From Oligoflexales bacterium (GTDB taxonomy: Bacteria; Bdellovibrionota_B; Oligoflexia; Oligoflexales; JALZUQ01): a stretch of 43,158 bases of DNA. Positions 8,188 to 18,096 of this stretch are shown piece by piece. The notes below the pieces were generated by a model. The model was given only the letters and a program-made list of their open reading frames with translations, did not search any database and had not been told where the DNA came from. The position numbers were made by a program, and so were the translations under genes. The stretch lies in the NCBI GenBank assembly GCA_023301565.1, contig JALZUO010000053.1, positions 1 to 43,158 on the forward strand, given 5' to 3'. Positions within the stretch are counted from its first letter, which is position 1. Each line of letters begins with the position of its first letter.

Positions 8188-9489
8188 TTAAACAAGCCCG
8201 TTTAAAAACTGTTTTTTGTATGCTTCCACACCTGGCTGATCAAACGGGTTTACACCTTGCAGCTTGCAGGTAACGACACAAGCAAGCATCGACCACTGCA
8301 TAAAGTAGCCCAGGTTTTTTGGAGACCATTCGTCTAGCCAAAGGTGAAGCTGCTGGTTACCGCTATCCAAGTGCGCTTTGCGCACGGCTTTGCCTAGACT
8401 AAATTTTATGTCTTTTATATCAAAGCTAGCTTGCGGATCGCTATTAGAGGCATGGATTGAGCGCATATTTTCCATCCCAGAAAACTTGCCGTTTGTTTTG
8501 CTTTGTAAAAAAGTTTGCCAATATACCTTTGGGCCTTGTTGTAGCCACTGACCGACAGAGTGAAGATCTCTGCTCCACTGAACAGGCACCGGAAGCGCGC
8601 CTTTTTGGTCTTTACCTTCAGACTCTGCAAACAGCTGCTGCCACCACAAGGCTAGCGGCTCTAGGGCAGGCTCCCCGTACATAAACGCCTCAAGGTGTTG
8701 TTCTTTGCCAAGCCCGGCACGGTCTGCTGCAAACAGGCAAAGGCCGCTAGCTTGCAAACCTGCTTGCTGGCCTACCTCATCGGCATCTTCAAGGCACTGT
8801 CTGGCGCCTTCTACCAGCTCATGCAGCTCAAAACCAGCAAAACACAAAGGAGCCATGCCCACGCTAGAGAAAACACTAAACCTTCCGCCAACGTCTTTTG
8901 GCAGATCTAAAACAGGCTGTTTCAAAAGCTCGTCAAACCCAGGTTTTTGCTCGAGCCCCCCGGAGCTGATAGCCACGATGCGGCGCTGGTAGTTATCAGG
9001 GTATTTTTCTTTCATGGAGTCGATTAAAAAATTTGCTGAAACAGATGTTTCAAAGGTAGTGCCTGATTTTGAAATAAAAACCAGCAGCGGCTGGCTACTT
9101 TTAAGCGTTGCTTGCGTCTTAGAAAACTCGTAGGCCGACACGTGCTGGCCGACATAGTAAATTGGCATGGTGGCTAGAGCTTCTTTGCCTTGCATATACT
9201 GGCAAAACGGAAGAACCTCTTCTAGCATCCTGCAGCCAAGCTGCGAGCCGCCCGTTCCACACACAAATATCGAGTCATAAAAAAAATCGAGGTTTTCGTC
9301 TTGGTATTTTTTGCAGGCTTCGACTACCTCGCCCTGCGGCAAACTAAGCCAGCCAAGCATCGCATCCGGGGCGGGGCTAGAGCTGGCCTCTTCTAAAAGA
9401 TCCGAAAGGAGCGTTGTTGCTTTATCTTGTAAGCCCTCCCAGGACTGTCTTTTAAACTCAGGTACGCCTGAAAGCTTGTATTCAATCAC
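8188..9489 (-). CDS. pgi: Glucose-6-phosphate isomerase
   Basis: Pgi interconverts glucose-6-phosphate and fructose-6-phosphate in glycolysis and gluconeogenesis. At 433 residues it is the short bacterial type. Phosphate-binding segments GTGGSQLG and FISKSGTTFET are present, and DVGGRFSVFSSVGMAPL matches the family signature. The start is GTG at 9487-9489, with GAGGG about 10 bp upstream inside the hflX end. Only 3 bp separate it from the hflX stop, so it is the last gene of the long act-hflX-pgi run. Placing a glycolytic gene behind a respiratory complex is unusual. Confidence 0.95.
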   Translation of the reverse strand: MIEYKLSGVPEFKRQSWEGLQDKATTLLSDLLEEASSSPAPDAMLGWLSLPQGEVVEACKKYQDENLDFFYDSIFVCGTGGSQLGCRMLEEVLPFCQYMQGKEALATMPIYYVGQHVSAYEFSKTQATLKSSQPLLVFISKSGTTFETSVSANFLIDSMKEKYPDNYQRRIVAISSGGLEQKPGFDELLKQPVLDLPKDVGGRFSVFSSVGMAPLCFAGFELHELVEGARQCLEDADEVGQQAGLQASGLCLFAADRAGLGKEQHLEAFMYGEPALEPLALWWQQLFAESEGKDQKGALPVPVQWSRDLHSVGQWLQQGPKVYWQTFLQSKTNGKFSGMENMRSIHASNSDPQASFDIKDIKFSLGKAVRKAHLDSGNQQLHLWLDEWSPKNLGYFMQWSMLACVVTCKLQGVNPFDQPGVEAYKKQFLNGLV

Positions 9490-9492
9490 GAT

Positions 9493-10881
9493 TCAAGGGC
9501 CCTCTAGTGGTTTTACGGATTCTTCTTTGGCTTTTTCTTTGCTTTCGTCTTTGGTTTCTTTGCCATTTAGCCAAACCAAAGAATCTAGCCTTTGCAAACG
9601 CGCAATCGCCGGCCCCGTCCCCTGGATCTCTAACTCAAAAGCTTCTTCCTCAGTCATTTCAACCTGACTTAAAACCATCGCGCTTTGATAGACCCGTGCC
9701 AAGGCCTCGCCGTCTCGCATAGCAATGCGAACTTTATGCAAGCTCAACTCTCTGGTAAAAAAATCTTGGACCCGCTCTTTTAGAGTTTGTACGTCTTTAG
9801 GGTCTCTTGCAGACATCAATACAGCTTTGGCGTAGCTTCCTTTTAATACCTTAGAAAAAACTGGGTCTTCGATTTGATCTAACTTATTCAAAACCAGCAG
9901 AACCGGAATATCTCCAGCACCAATACGCTCGAGCGTAGAAACCGTGGTTTCCATATGTTCTTTGTACTGTTCGTCCGAAGCGTCTACTACGTGCACTAAA
10001 AGATCGGCCGACCTGGTCTCGTCTAAGGTAGAGCGAAAACTTTCGATCAGACTATGCGGCAGCTTGCGGATAAAACCAACTGTATCAATCAGTAGGAGCC
10101 TGGGCTTGGCCCTCGGGTCAAGCGTATGCACTTTCGCGTCTAGAGAGGCAAACAGTTTGTCTTCGATGACAACCTCTGCATCTGTGAGCTCGTGCATCAA
10201 AGTGGATTTACCACTATTTGAATAACCTACAAGCGCAACTTTAAGCTCTCTCGCACGCGATTTCCGCTGGTTTTCTCGGTCCTTGTGAATCTGTTCTAAG
10301 CGTTTTTTCAAGCGGCTAATCTTTTCTCTAGCACGCCGGCGATCGACTTCGATCTGTTTTTCACCCATACCCCGGTTGGTAGCTCCCCCACCCGACTGCC
10401 GGCCAAAGTGGGTCCAAGCTCCGACCATACGCGGAAGCATGTATTCAAGTCTGGCAATCTCTACTTGGGTGCGCGCCGCATTGGTTTTTGCTTGGCGGTG
10501 AAAAATTTCCAGGATCAAACCGGTTCGATCCAAAACCTTAAGGCAGGTTTCTTTTTCGAGGTTGCGAAACTGCGGCGGTGAAAGCGCCCTATCAAAAAGC
10601 AAAAGACCTGCGCCGATGCTTTTGGCATGTTCTGCGATCTCAAGGATCTTTCCAGGGCCCATCAAAAGGCGCGGACTAAAGCTTTTGCGCCGCTGGGTGA
10701 CCTTCTCACAGACATCTATCCCCAGAGACTCTGCCAGCTGTGCCAGCTCATCCAAACCTTGCTGCACTTCGACTTCGTCGCAATCAGGGGTAAGGACCGT
10801 TACCAGGATAGCCCTGGAAAGGTCCAAGCCATCCTGGCTTTGAATATCTGTTGTTTTTTTCTTTTGTAGTGAGTCTTTCAA
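9493..10881 (-). CDS. hflX: GTPase HflX
   Basis: HflX is a ribosome-associated GTPase that can split stalled or hibernating 70S ribosomes. The 462-residue protein has the HflX N-terminal domain with the Gly-rich linker GRQSGGGATNRGMGEKQIE, then a coiled region, then the G domain with GYSNSGKSTL, DTVGF and NKLD. The C-terminal tail is rich in Lys and Glu. The apparent start is TTG at 10879-10881, 4 bp after the actF stop, with no good ribosome binding site. An internal TTG 17 codons further has AGGA close by and may be the true start. Translation is probably coupled to actF. Confidence 0.95.
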   Translation of the reverse strand: MKDSLQKKKTTDIQSQDGLDLSRAILVTVLTPDCDEVEVQQGLDELAQLAESLGIDVCEKVTQRRKSFSPRLLMGPGKILEIAEHAKSIGAGLLLFDRALSPPQFRNLEKETCLKVLDRTGLILEIFHRQAKTNAARTQVEIARLEYMLPRMVGAWTHFGRQSGGGATNRGMGEKQIEVDRRRAREKISRLKKRLEQIHKDRENQRKSRARELKVALVGYSNSGKSTLMHELTDAEVVIEDKLFASLDAKVHTLDPRAKPRLLLIDTVGFIRKLPHSLIESFRSTLDETRSADLLVHVVDASDEQYKEHMETTVSTLERIGAGDIPVLLVLNKLDQIEDPVFSKVLKGSYAKAVLMSARDPKDVQTLKERVQDFFTRELSLHKVRIAMRDGEALARVYQSAMVLSQVEMTEEEAFELEIQGTGPAIARLQRLDSLVWLNGKETKDESKEKAKEESVKPLEGP

Positions 10882-10885
10882 TAAA

Positions 10886-12127
10886 CTAGTGAGCAGCTTC
10901 GTACATACGAAGGTCCGGATCGCCGGCAGCCACTACAGGGTACTTGGTTCCAAAATAAAAGATCGACGCCAAGAACAACCCAAGAACACCGAGTCCTACA
11001 CCTATCTCAATCCAAGGAAAGTACATTTGGTTATGCGAGTCCACTACGTCTGGCATGACTACAAGCATCATCACAAACCATTGAGCCAAGATAATACAGC
11101 AACACACGATAGGCGTGTAAACAGGCGTGTACTTCGAAGCTTTTGGAATAAGACCAAACAAAGGAAGTACAAAATTAAATAAAGGAGTCACAATTGCGAT
11201 CGTCAGCCATGGCTGGTTTAACCTGTGAAAAAAGTACTCTGTTTCTTCTGGGACGTTACCGTACCAGTAGGTAAGAATATGAGCATAAGTCAAATACGCA
11301 AAGAAGATACTAAAGCCATAGAGGAGCTTACCAATGTCATGAAACTGCTGCGTTTTGTACTGCTTTCCAATCTCGGTTGACTTAAGCCAGAACATCCACA
11401 AAGAAAGGCTTGCGAGCATGGTTTGCATCGCCAAAGCAAAAAGCCATCCGCCCCATAGGGTGGAAAACCAAAGTGGCTCAAGAGACATCAAAAGATCAAA
11501 ACCTAACAAAGAAAAACAGCAAGCATAAAGAACTAATACAGGAGCACTCCAGTAACGGAGGTGATCCCTTGTTTTAAGTGCATACTCTTTGGCATCACTA
11601 GCACCATCTAAGTATTTTTGATCGCGGCTTACAACGCAGCGAAGCTGCCACCATGCTCCAAAAGCAATGCAAACAACCGCAAACACATCGCGGTACACAA
11701 GAAAGTCTTTTACGAGCCAGTCACGTTTTCCTGCAAAGTGATCGAGCATATGCGGATCCATCATCCACTTATACATATGATCAGCACTGCCGAAACCTGT
11801 GTACAAACAGCCTAATAGGATCAAGAAAAAGAAGCTTGCGACCATCACAAAACTGCCAAACATTTCGTGAAGCCTTTTTACGGGCCTTCCCCAGCGGGCG
11901 CGCACGATTTCCTGCATACCTGCAAACGACAACCCAATAACGGCAATCGAGTAAAAGAAAAAGAAGTTAAAGAGCAGCGAGCCCCAAGTTCTGGTCGAGT
12001 CACTGCCAAAACCAAATACTAAAGCAGCTAAACCAACTAACACCAAAACAGCGATCGATACTTTAACGATTCCAGACGGCTGCAGGCGGCTATCGGTGAG
12101 CGGATGTACGTGTCCGTGAGATCCCAT
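10886..12127 (-). CDS. actF: Alternative complex III subunit ActF (quinol:cytochrome c oxidoreductase membrane subunit)
   Basis: ActF is one of the two large NrfD/PsrC-like membrane subunits of alternative complex III, which oxidises quinol and passes electrons to a periplasmic carrier or an oxidase. The 413-residue protein has about ten hydrophobic segments with His and Trp residues at their ends, such as WMMDPHMLDHFAGKRDW and THILTYWYGN-like stretches typical of ActF. The ATG has GAGGGA about 7 bp upstream. It follows actE by 12 bp. Assignment rests on similarity to ActF and on complete act gene order. Confidence 0.9.
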   Translation of the reverse strand: MGSHGHVHPLTDSRLQPSGIVKVSIAVLVLVGLAALVFGFGSDSTRTWGSLLFNFFFFYSIAVIGLSFAGMQEIVRARWGRPVKRLHEMFGSFVMVASFFFLILLGCLYTGFGSADHMYKWMMDPHMLDHFAGKRDWLVKDFLVYRDVFAVVCIAFGAWWQLRCVVSRDQKYLDGASDAKEYALKTRDHLRYWSAPVLVLYACCFSLLGFDLLMSLEPLWFSTLWGGWLFALAMQTMLASLSLWMFWLKSTEIGKQYKTQQFHDIGKLLYGFSIFFAYLTYAHILTYWYGNVPEETEYFFHRLNQPWLTIAIVTPLFNFVLPLFGLIPKASKYTPVYTPIVCCCIILAQWFVMMLVVMPDVVDSHNQMYFPWIEIGVGLGVLGLFLASIFYFGTKYPVVAAGDPDLRMYEAAH

Positions 12128-12139
12128 AAATAATTCCCT

Positions 12140-12649
12140 CTACAACTTGCCTTGCAACTTGCGCAGATAAAGCACAAGTGGCCAGCGTTCTTCGTCCGTT
12201 ATTTTATCGCCATACCCAGGCATGTTGGCCCAACCAAAAGTGATCCGATAATAAAGCTCACCGTCAGTATATTTAGAATATGTATCCGTCGTTATGTTGG
12301 GTGGCACAAGCGGATACTCTTTAGATAAGGAATGATCCCCTTTACCTTGAGGTCCGTGACAAACCGCGCAGTAGGTTTCAAAAGCCCACTGACCTTTTGC
12401 TAGGATCTCGTCTGTAACCGGAGCTCCGCGAAGTGGGTTTTTTAAAATAGCCGATGCACCAGCCGGCGTCGCCGGATAATAAAGCGCGTTTGAAGTAACC
12501 GCACCTTCTGGACGTTCAAGGTATGACTCGTGAGCCTTCACCGCAGGGCTGTCTGCCATGTCAGGCATGTACTGAATCTTAGTCGATCTTTTGCTGCAAG
12601 AAGCTGGCAGCAAAGCCAATGCGAATAAAACTAAAAGTAACTTTTTCAT
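12140..12649 (-). CDS. actE: Alternative complex III subunit ActE (monohaem cytochrome c lipoprotein)
   Basis: ActE is the single-haem cytochrome c subunit that receives electrons from the complex on the periplasmic side. The 169-residue protein has a lipoprotein signal ending LLPASC, so C18 is predicted to be lipidated. The haem motif is C94-A-V-C97-H98, and the GWANMPGYG segment supplies a likely Met axial ligand. GPQGKGD after the haem site is typical of class I cytochromes. Its ATG overlaps the actD stop by one base (TAATG), a sign of coupled translation, and GGAGG precedes it. Confidence 0.9.
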   Translation of the reverse strand: MKKLLLVLFALALLPASCSKRSTKIQYMPDMADSPAVKAHESYLERPEGAVTSNALYYPATPAGASAILKNPLRGAPVTDEILAKGQWAFETYCAVCHGPQGKGDHSLSKEYPLVPPNITTDTYSKYTDGELYYRITFGWANMPGYGDKITDEERWPLVLYLRKLQGKL

Positions 12650-13251
12650 TAGGCGCCCTCCTCCTCTTTAGTAGCTTGAGTAGAGAACTGTCCAAAGCCT
12701 TTAACCTCTTTCCCGCCGCACTCTTTGAGCACAGAAACGGGTGCACTTTCAGGGCTTTTTCCGGGTAAAAACACCCCGAACTTATCGTCAGTTAAACGAT
12801 CATCTAAAACAGGTGTCTTAGGGTTTGGTATTTTACAAAACACTAGCATTCCTAAAATGGTGCCAACACCACCAAAAAGAATGGTCATTTCAAAACCTAT
12901 GACTACATAAGCTGGCAAAGAATATAAGCCCGGTGTTTTTCCGCCAACCATAAGCGGGTAATCATAGGCGTATAAAAAACAAATTAAAAAGCCAAAAAAT
13001 GTACCCGAAAGTGCCATGACCAAGGTAAACCAGCGAACAGGAGAGTAACCGAACCCTGCGGCATGCTCTAACTCATGATACGAGGTAGGGGCAAAAACTT
13101 CATAGTCTTGGCAATCAGCTCTTTGGCGCATACGCTCAATCGCATTACAGGTATGGTCTAGGTAATCAAAAATAACCAAAGTCCCGTGTTGAACCGCACG
13201 CTCGGGAAGCAGTCCAAATCGAATCAGCAGCTCTATCACTTTATCCAGCAT
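12649..13251 (-). CDS. actD: Alternative complex III subunit ActD (DUF3341)
   Basis: ActD is a membrane subunit of alternative complex III with two transmembrane helices and soluble ends. The 200-residue protein has hydrophobic segments around residues 75-95 and 115-140, and a polar C-terminal part with FGVFLP, matching the DUF3341 family. It starts 3 bp after the actC stop with GAGGT upstream, and its own stop overlaps the actE start. Gene order confirms the identity. Confidence 0.9.
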   Translation of the reverse strand: MLDKVIELLIRFGLLPERAVQHGTLVIFDYLDHTCNAIERMRQRADCQDYEVFAPTSYHELEHAAGFGYSPVRWFTLVMALSGTFFGFLICFLYAYDYPLMVGGKTPGLYSLPAYVVIGFEMTILFGGVGTILGMLVFCKIPNPKTPVLDDRLTDDKFGVFLPGKSPESAPVSVLKECGGKEVKGFGQFSTQATKEEEGA

Positions 13252-13254
13252 AAC

Positions 13255-14691
13255 TTACAACCTCGCCACTTGCGCTTGCTCTGCAGCGTCAATCTCTTTT
13301 TGTTTTTCTGGGCTCCATGGCTTAGGCATGATGAGCTTAAGCTCGGACATCGAAATAAAAGGAAAGTATTTACAGAATAGAAAGAACCAAAAGAAGAACC
13401 AACCGAAACTTCCGATCGTAATCCCAATCTCTACCAAACTCGGTGCGTAATGCCCCCAAGAGCCAGGAAGAAAGTCTTCTACCAAACTTGATACAACAAT
13501 GTTGTAACGCTCAAACCACATACCTACGTTGACAAGGCAGTTGACGACCATCGCAATCAATATATTGCGGCGCGCCCACTTAAACCAGTAGATCATAGGG
13601 AAAATGCAGTTACAGAACACCATGACCCAAAAGTAAAATGCGTAAGGGCCAATCGCACGCTTTACAAAAACACCCCACTCATAAGGGTTGCCTGAATACC
13701 AAGCTACAAAGAACTCAATACCGTATGCATAAAACACAATCGTAGAGGTCAAAAGAACGAGCTTGTTACAAGCTTCTAGGTGATCGGGCAGGATGAACCG
13801 CTCGAGCCTAAACATATAGCGAACTGGTATTACCAAAAAGTAAACCATAGCAATCCCAGAAAGGATCGCACCAGCTACAAAGTACGGAGGAAAAATTGTT
13901 GTATGCCAACCCGGCTGGATCGACATGGCAAAGTCCCAAGAGACGACGCTATGCACCGATAGTACTAGAGGAGTCGCAAGAGCTGCTAAAAGGCCATAAC
14001 CTGCCTCATAGTGCCACCACTGCTTGATCGTTCCGCGCCAACCAAAAGAAAGAAACCCGTAGATAAAACGTTTGATGCCTTTGGATCGGTCCCGGATACT
14101 TGCCATATCAGGCACAAGGCCCATGTACCAAAACAACAAAGAAATTGTCAGGTAGGTCGATATTGCAAAAACATCCCACATCAAAGGAGACAACAGGTTT
14201 GGCCAAAGGTTGTTTGTTGTCGGAAGTGCTCCTACAACAGGTGCCATCCATAAAGGAATCTTCCAGACACGTCCGGCATGAATCAGTGGAAACAAACCAG
14301 CTGTAATAACCGCAAAAATCGTCATCGCCTCAGCGCTGCGGTTTACCGTGTTTCGCCACTTAGCTCGAAACAAGAAGAGAATCGCAGAAATCAAGGTTCC
14401 TGCATGGCCAATACCAACCCAAAATACAAAGTTAGTGATGTAAACACCCCAGTAAACCGGGCTGTTGATCCCAGCCATACCCAGGCCGTAGGTGATTTGA
14501 ATCCCCCAGCAAATTGCACCCATGATTGTTGCTAAAAGAGCAACGCCCCATGCAACATAAAAACTAGGGTGTGGCTTGCGCAGGGCTACAAGAACCCCAT
14601 CGTTTACAGCTGATATGGACACGTTCCAAGATGTTTTATCGAGGATCTCGTCTTTGTAGGCTTTTGCCAATGGCTCAGTTGTTGTACTCAT
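13255..14691 (-). CDS. actC: Alternative complex III subunit ActC (NrfD-like quinol-binding membrane subunit)
   Basis: ActC is an NrfD/PsrC-type integral membrane protein thought to hold the quinol site of alternative complex III. The 478-residue protein has about ten transmembrane segments. Conserved family stretches include WVGIGHAGTLISA, RSAEAMT and the region YNIVVSSL. The start ATG abuts the actB stop directly (14691/14692), so the two genes are translated together. GGGGGA lies upstream inside the actB end. Confidence 0.92.
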   Translation of the reverse strand: MSTTTEPLAKAYKDEILDKTSWNVSISAVNDGVLVALRKPHPSFYVAWGVALLATIMGAICWGIQITYGLGMAGINSPVYWGVYITNFVFWVGIGHAGTLISAILFLFRAKWRNTVNRSAEAMTIFAVITAGLFPLIHAGRVWKIPLWMAPVVGALPTTNNLWPNLLSPLMWDVFAISTYLTISLLFWYMGLVPDMASIRDRSKGIKRFIYGFLSFGWRGTIKQWWHYEAGYGLLAALATPLVLSVHSVVSWDFAMSIQPGWHTTIFPPYFVAGAILSGIAMVYFLVIPVRYMFRLERFILPDHLEACNKLVLLTSTIVFYAYGIEFFVAWYSGNPYEWGVFVKRAIGPYAFYFWVMVFCNCIFPMIYWFKWARRNILIAMVVNCLVNVGMWFERYNIVVSSLVEDFLPGSWGHYAPSLVEIGITIGSFGWFFFWFFLFCKYFPFISMSELKLIMPKPWSPEKQKEIDAAEQAQVARL

Positions 14692-17600
14692 TTAAGGATG
14701 ATCCCCCTTTGAATCCGAAGAATCGTGTGCAGGCTCATGTGCAGGCTTGTGAGAGGACCCGTGCGAAGAGCCATGAGGTTTCTCCCCGTGATCGTCTTTA
14801 CCGTGCCCACTGCCGTGTTCCTCACCGTGATGTCCACCTATCTTGTGATCTACAAGCTGTGCCATATAGGTCACGTTAGGCTGCGTCTTGATTCCATAAT
14901 GCCCGTGCTCTGGGTCACCGTTAAGGGCCGCATAAGTTCTAGGGTCTTTGCGGGCTATACTTGCTTCGCTTTTTTCGTTTAGTAAGTCACCAAACTTAAT
15001 CGCTCCTGTGGAACAAGCTTGCTGGCAGGCAGTCTGTAGCTTCCCATCCTCTAGTCTCTCTTTGCCGGTAAGTTTTTTACCGCGCTTTAGAAGAGAGTGT
15101 TTTTCATCTCGAATTCGCTGGACGCACATCGTGCATTTTTCCATGACCCCACGCTGCCTCACCGTTACATACGGGTTCGTAGCTCTTGGGTTCATCTTAG
15201 TGTTCCACTTATAAGTAAACCAGTTAAACCGTCTTACCTTATAAGGGCAACCGTTTGCACAGTAACGAGTACCTACGCAGCGGTTGTAAGTTTGTACGTT
15301 TAACCCTTCGTCGTCATGTGTCGTTGCATAAACAGGACATACGGCTTCGCAAGGAGCATGATTACAGTGTTGACAAAGCATTGGTTGAAAGCTGACTTGA
15401 GGCTCTAAAGTTTCACCTTCAAAGTAGCGGTCAATACGAATCCAGTGCATCTGGCGTCCCATAGCTACTTCGCGCTGGCCTACTTGCGGTACATTGTTTT
15501 CGACAGAACAAGCAACCATACAAGCCGAGCAACCACTGCAAGAGCTAAGGTCTATGGTCATTCCCCAACGGAACCTACCCACTTTAAGTGCAGGGTAAAG
15601 ATCAGGAGCAGTATCCAGGTCAGTTACGATCCCTTTTTGAGATCTCGCAACCATTTCTGCTTTTGTTTGTTTTTTGATGATATCTGTCTTGTCACCTAAA
15701 GAGTGGAGGCCCTTTTGCTGGTGAGCAAGCCGTACGTAGCCGCCTGTCTTCTTAAGCTTTACGGGAATGTTGGCTGTTTGAGCCAAACCACTTCCACTTG
15801 CTAAAAAGTTATGGACTAACTCTAAAGGGTCACTACCTACACCGTTCGAGGTACCTTCACCTTTAAAGGTTCGGCCGTTACCTCTATTTAAAATCACTTG
15901 AGATGGGTGCAACCCTGGGAATGGGAACACACCTACTTTTACAGAACCATGTACAGCCGACACTTCAACTTCTTCGTACTGTTTTAAGCCCATCTTTTTG
16001 GCTGTATCAGGGTTTATGGCAAGCCAAGAATCCCATGCAATGGTTGTTAAACCATCTCCTACTTCTTGCAGAACAGGTCGGTCTGAACCACGCCCATCTA
16101 AAAGCCTGCCGTCCAGAGGAGCTGTTAAAACAAGCCCTTCTTTTGCCGCTGAACGTGCAGGGATAATTTCGCCGGCTACAGGCTTTGCACCGAGACCTAG
16201 ATCTTTTGGCGCATACTCCCAGAAACCTTTTTTCTGCACACCGTGCAAAAACTTACGAAACCCTGCTGCTGAACCACCGCCGGATACGTAACGATTTTTC
16301 CAGCTTGCTTCGAGGTATTTATGAAAGTTTTTATGACCAAGCGGCTTGCCCATTGCAGCAGCAATCCACATCAAGCTATCTTCGGCTTGACGCGCACCAG
16401 TGATTGACTTTACCGCCGGTTGACGGAAACTCCAAAGCCCTCGTACTGGATTTGCATCGCCCCAACTCTCAAGGTAGTGCGTATTTGGCATCTGATAGTC
16501 TGCATAAGCATCCGTCTCGTTTGCCATAACCTGCATGGAAACAACCGTACCTATTTCTTTGGCCAGTCCTTTCCAGCCCCATGAAGCTGGAAGATCGAAT
16601 GCAGGGTTGGCATCGATCACGATAAGAGCGTCCAGGTTTGCACCAGACTGTTTTAAACGTCGAAGATCCGCATAAGGTGCCGCAGGAATTTTAATTTTAC
16701 GTTGAAAGTCTAAAACCCCATTTGAATAAGCTTGAACAACTCTGTTGATCGCAACAATCACAAGCTGAAGGTTTTCTGAGTTATCATCGCTTGCACTAGA
16801 CCCAGCAACAACCACGCTAGGGCTGCTAATCATCTTCTTTGCCAGCTTTTTAAGGTAAGGAAGCGATGTTTTAAAGCCTGCCTTCTGTTGTGCTAACTGT
16901 CCTTTTAGACGCGCCAAAACCTGGCTGCCTTGCGTGCTCGCCCGAAGCTTTAAGATTTCCTCTAGAAGAGTGGCTGCTACCCACAGCTCGCTTCCAGGTG
17001 CAATTACTTTTCTTTTATCTGCCTTAGCACCTGTATTCGATAAGCGAGACTCAAACTGAGTAAAAGTCGCGTATGTTTCTGGGTGTTGTGGATCAAGCCG
17101 GTGCGCATCTGAAAAGTTTCGCACAGTTGCAGGAGATGCTCCTGTATCTAAAAACTCAGCGCTAATCCCAACAATTTGCCGGGCATTCTTAAAGTTTATA
17201 CTCGGCGTTGCATAACGGCCAAAAGTCAGCTGATGCGCTCTTGCTTCGGCATACCCTCTACTGTCAGCATCGTATAAAAACAGGTTATTTACTGAAGAGC
17301 CTACAGAAACCAAAAAGTCTTTGTATAACTGCAAAGAGCTTCCGGTAAGTCCGCGAGCTAAGATACCAATGTTTTTAGACCCTTTTAGTCTTGCGCCTAA
17401 GTGTTCATACGCCTCTATAAAGGTTGCAGGATCGATCCGTCTGCCGCGGCGAATCACAGCTTTGCGTCGACGCTGCGGGTTGTAAAGAGTTTGAAGAGTT
17501 GATTGCCCCAGAGAACACGAACCACCATCAGAAACTGGGTGATCTTTGCTTCCTTCAATTTTAGAAGGGCGGCCTTGAAAGGTTTTGACCTCGACGCCAC

Positions 17601-18069
17601 AACCTGTGGAACACTCGCCGCAGGTAGAAGAAAAATAATCTGCATTACCAATGGCAGAGTCCATAGGGTGGTCCACATAGGAGATAGCTTTTTCTTCAGG
17701 GCGAAAAACACATCCCGAGGCAGCAGCCATTAGGCCGCCGGTACTGAAAGCCTTTAACAGGTTTCGCCTAGTCCAGCTTTCTGCTTTATGGCCACTATCG
17801 TTCGGTTGAGCCGACTTTGCACCTTCAACTACGGACTCAAACGCAGGAGCTTTATCTCTTGCATCCGCGCTTTGCATCAGCTCTGGCATTGGCTCGACGA
17901 CATCCGTATAAAGCTTGGAAGCTCGCTTAGAAAACTCCGGCATTTCTACCGGCCGCTCAAGCGGCTTGTCGCCGTCTACCTCAACCACACTTTGATGGCT
18001 GCCTAGCTTATCCAAGCTTGCATCAAACGAATCTGACTCTGTCTTGTTGTCCAAGGTTTCTTTACTCAT
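14692..18069 (-). CDS. actB: Alternative complex III subunit ActB (molybdopterin-like plus iron-sulfur fusion, TAT signal)
   Basis: ActB carries electrons through iron-sulfur clusters between the quinol site and the haem subunits. The 1125-residue protein has a polar leader of about 100 residues and then a twin-arginine signal (RRNLLKAF at 101-108), as in TAT-variant ActB proteins. The B1 domain resembles a molybdopterin oxidoreductase and has a Cys quartet C150, C153, C157 and C185. The ferredoxin-like B2 domain (about 835-1050) has CSGCSACMVAC, CQHCNHAPCEAVC, CVGTRYCANGC and CTMC with a later CQQAC, enough for four clusters. It ends in a histidine-rich tail of about 50 residues (12 His), which I do not know as a standard ActB feature. 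Confidence 0.93.
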   Translation of the reverse strand: MSKETLDNKTESDSFDASLDKLGSHQSVVEVDGDKPLERPVEMPEFSKRASKLYTDVVEPMPELMQSADARDKAPAFESVVEGAKSAQPNDSGHKAESWTRRNLLKAFSTGGLMAAASGCVFRPEEKAISYVDHPMDSAIGNADYFSSTCGECSTGCGVEVKTFQGRPSKIEGSKDHPVSDGGSCSLGQSTLQTLYNPQRRRKAVIRRGRRIDPATFIEAYEHLGARLKGSKNIGILARGLTGSSLQLYKDFLVSVGSSVNNLFLYDADSRGYAEARAHQLTFGRYATPSINFKNARQIVGISAEFLDTGASPATVRNFSDAHRLDPQHPETYATFTQFESRLSNTGAKADKRKVIAPGSELWVAATLLEEILKLRASTQGSQVLARLKGQLAQQKAGFKTSLPYLKKLAKKMISSPSVVVAGSSASDDNSENLQLVIVAINRVVQAYSNGVLDFQRKIKIPAAPYADLRRLKQSGANLDALIVIDANPAFDLPASWGWKGLAKEIGTVVSMQVMANETDAYADYQMPNTHYLESWGDANPVRGLWSFRQPAVKSITGARQAEDSLMWIAAAMGKPLGHKNFHKYLEASWKNRYVSGGGSAAGFRKFLHGVQKKGFWEYAPKDLGLGAKPVAGEIIPARSAAKEGLVLTAPLDGRLLDGRGSDRPVLQEVGDGLTTIAWDSWLAINPDTAKKMGLKQYEEVEVSAVHGSVKVGVFPFPGLHPSQVILNRGNGRTFKGEGTSNGVGSDPLELVHNFLASGSGLAQTANIPVKLKKTGGYVRLAHQQKGLHSLGDKTDIIKKQTKAEMVARSQKGIVTDLDTAPDLYPALKVGRFRWGMTIDLSSCSGCSACMVACSVENNVPQVGQREVAMGRQMHWIRIDRYFEGETLEPQVSFQPMLCQHCNHAPCEAVCPVYATTHDDEGLNVQTYNRCVGTRYCANGCPYKVRRFNWFTYKWNTKMNPRATNPYVTVRQRGVMEKCTMCVQRIRDEKHSLLKRGKKLTGKERLEDGKLQTACQQACSTGAIKFGDLLNEKSEASIARKDPRTYAALNGDPEHGHYGIKTQPNVTYMAQLVDHKIGGHHGEEHGSGHGKDDHGEKPHGSSHGSSHKPAHEPAHDSSDSKGDHP

Positions 18070-18096
18070 TTATCGTACCCGTCATTCAAACAAATA

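Noticed and set aside
14011-14306. Several plus-strand frames inside the act operon
   Set aside because: They are antisense to conserved act genes, lack ribosome binding sites and have unnatural amino acid content.
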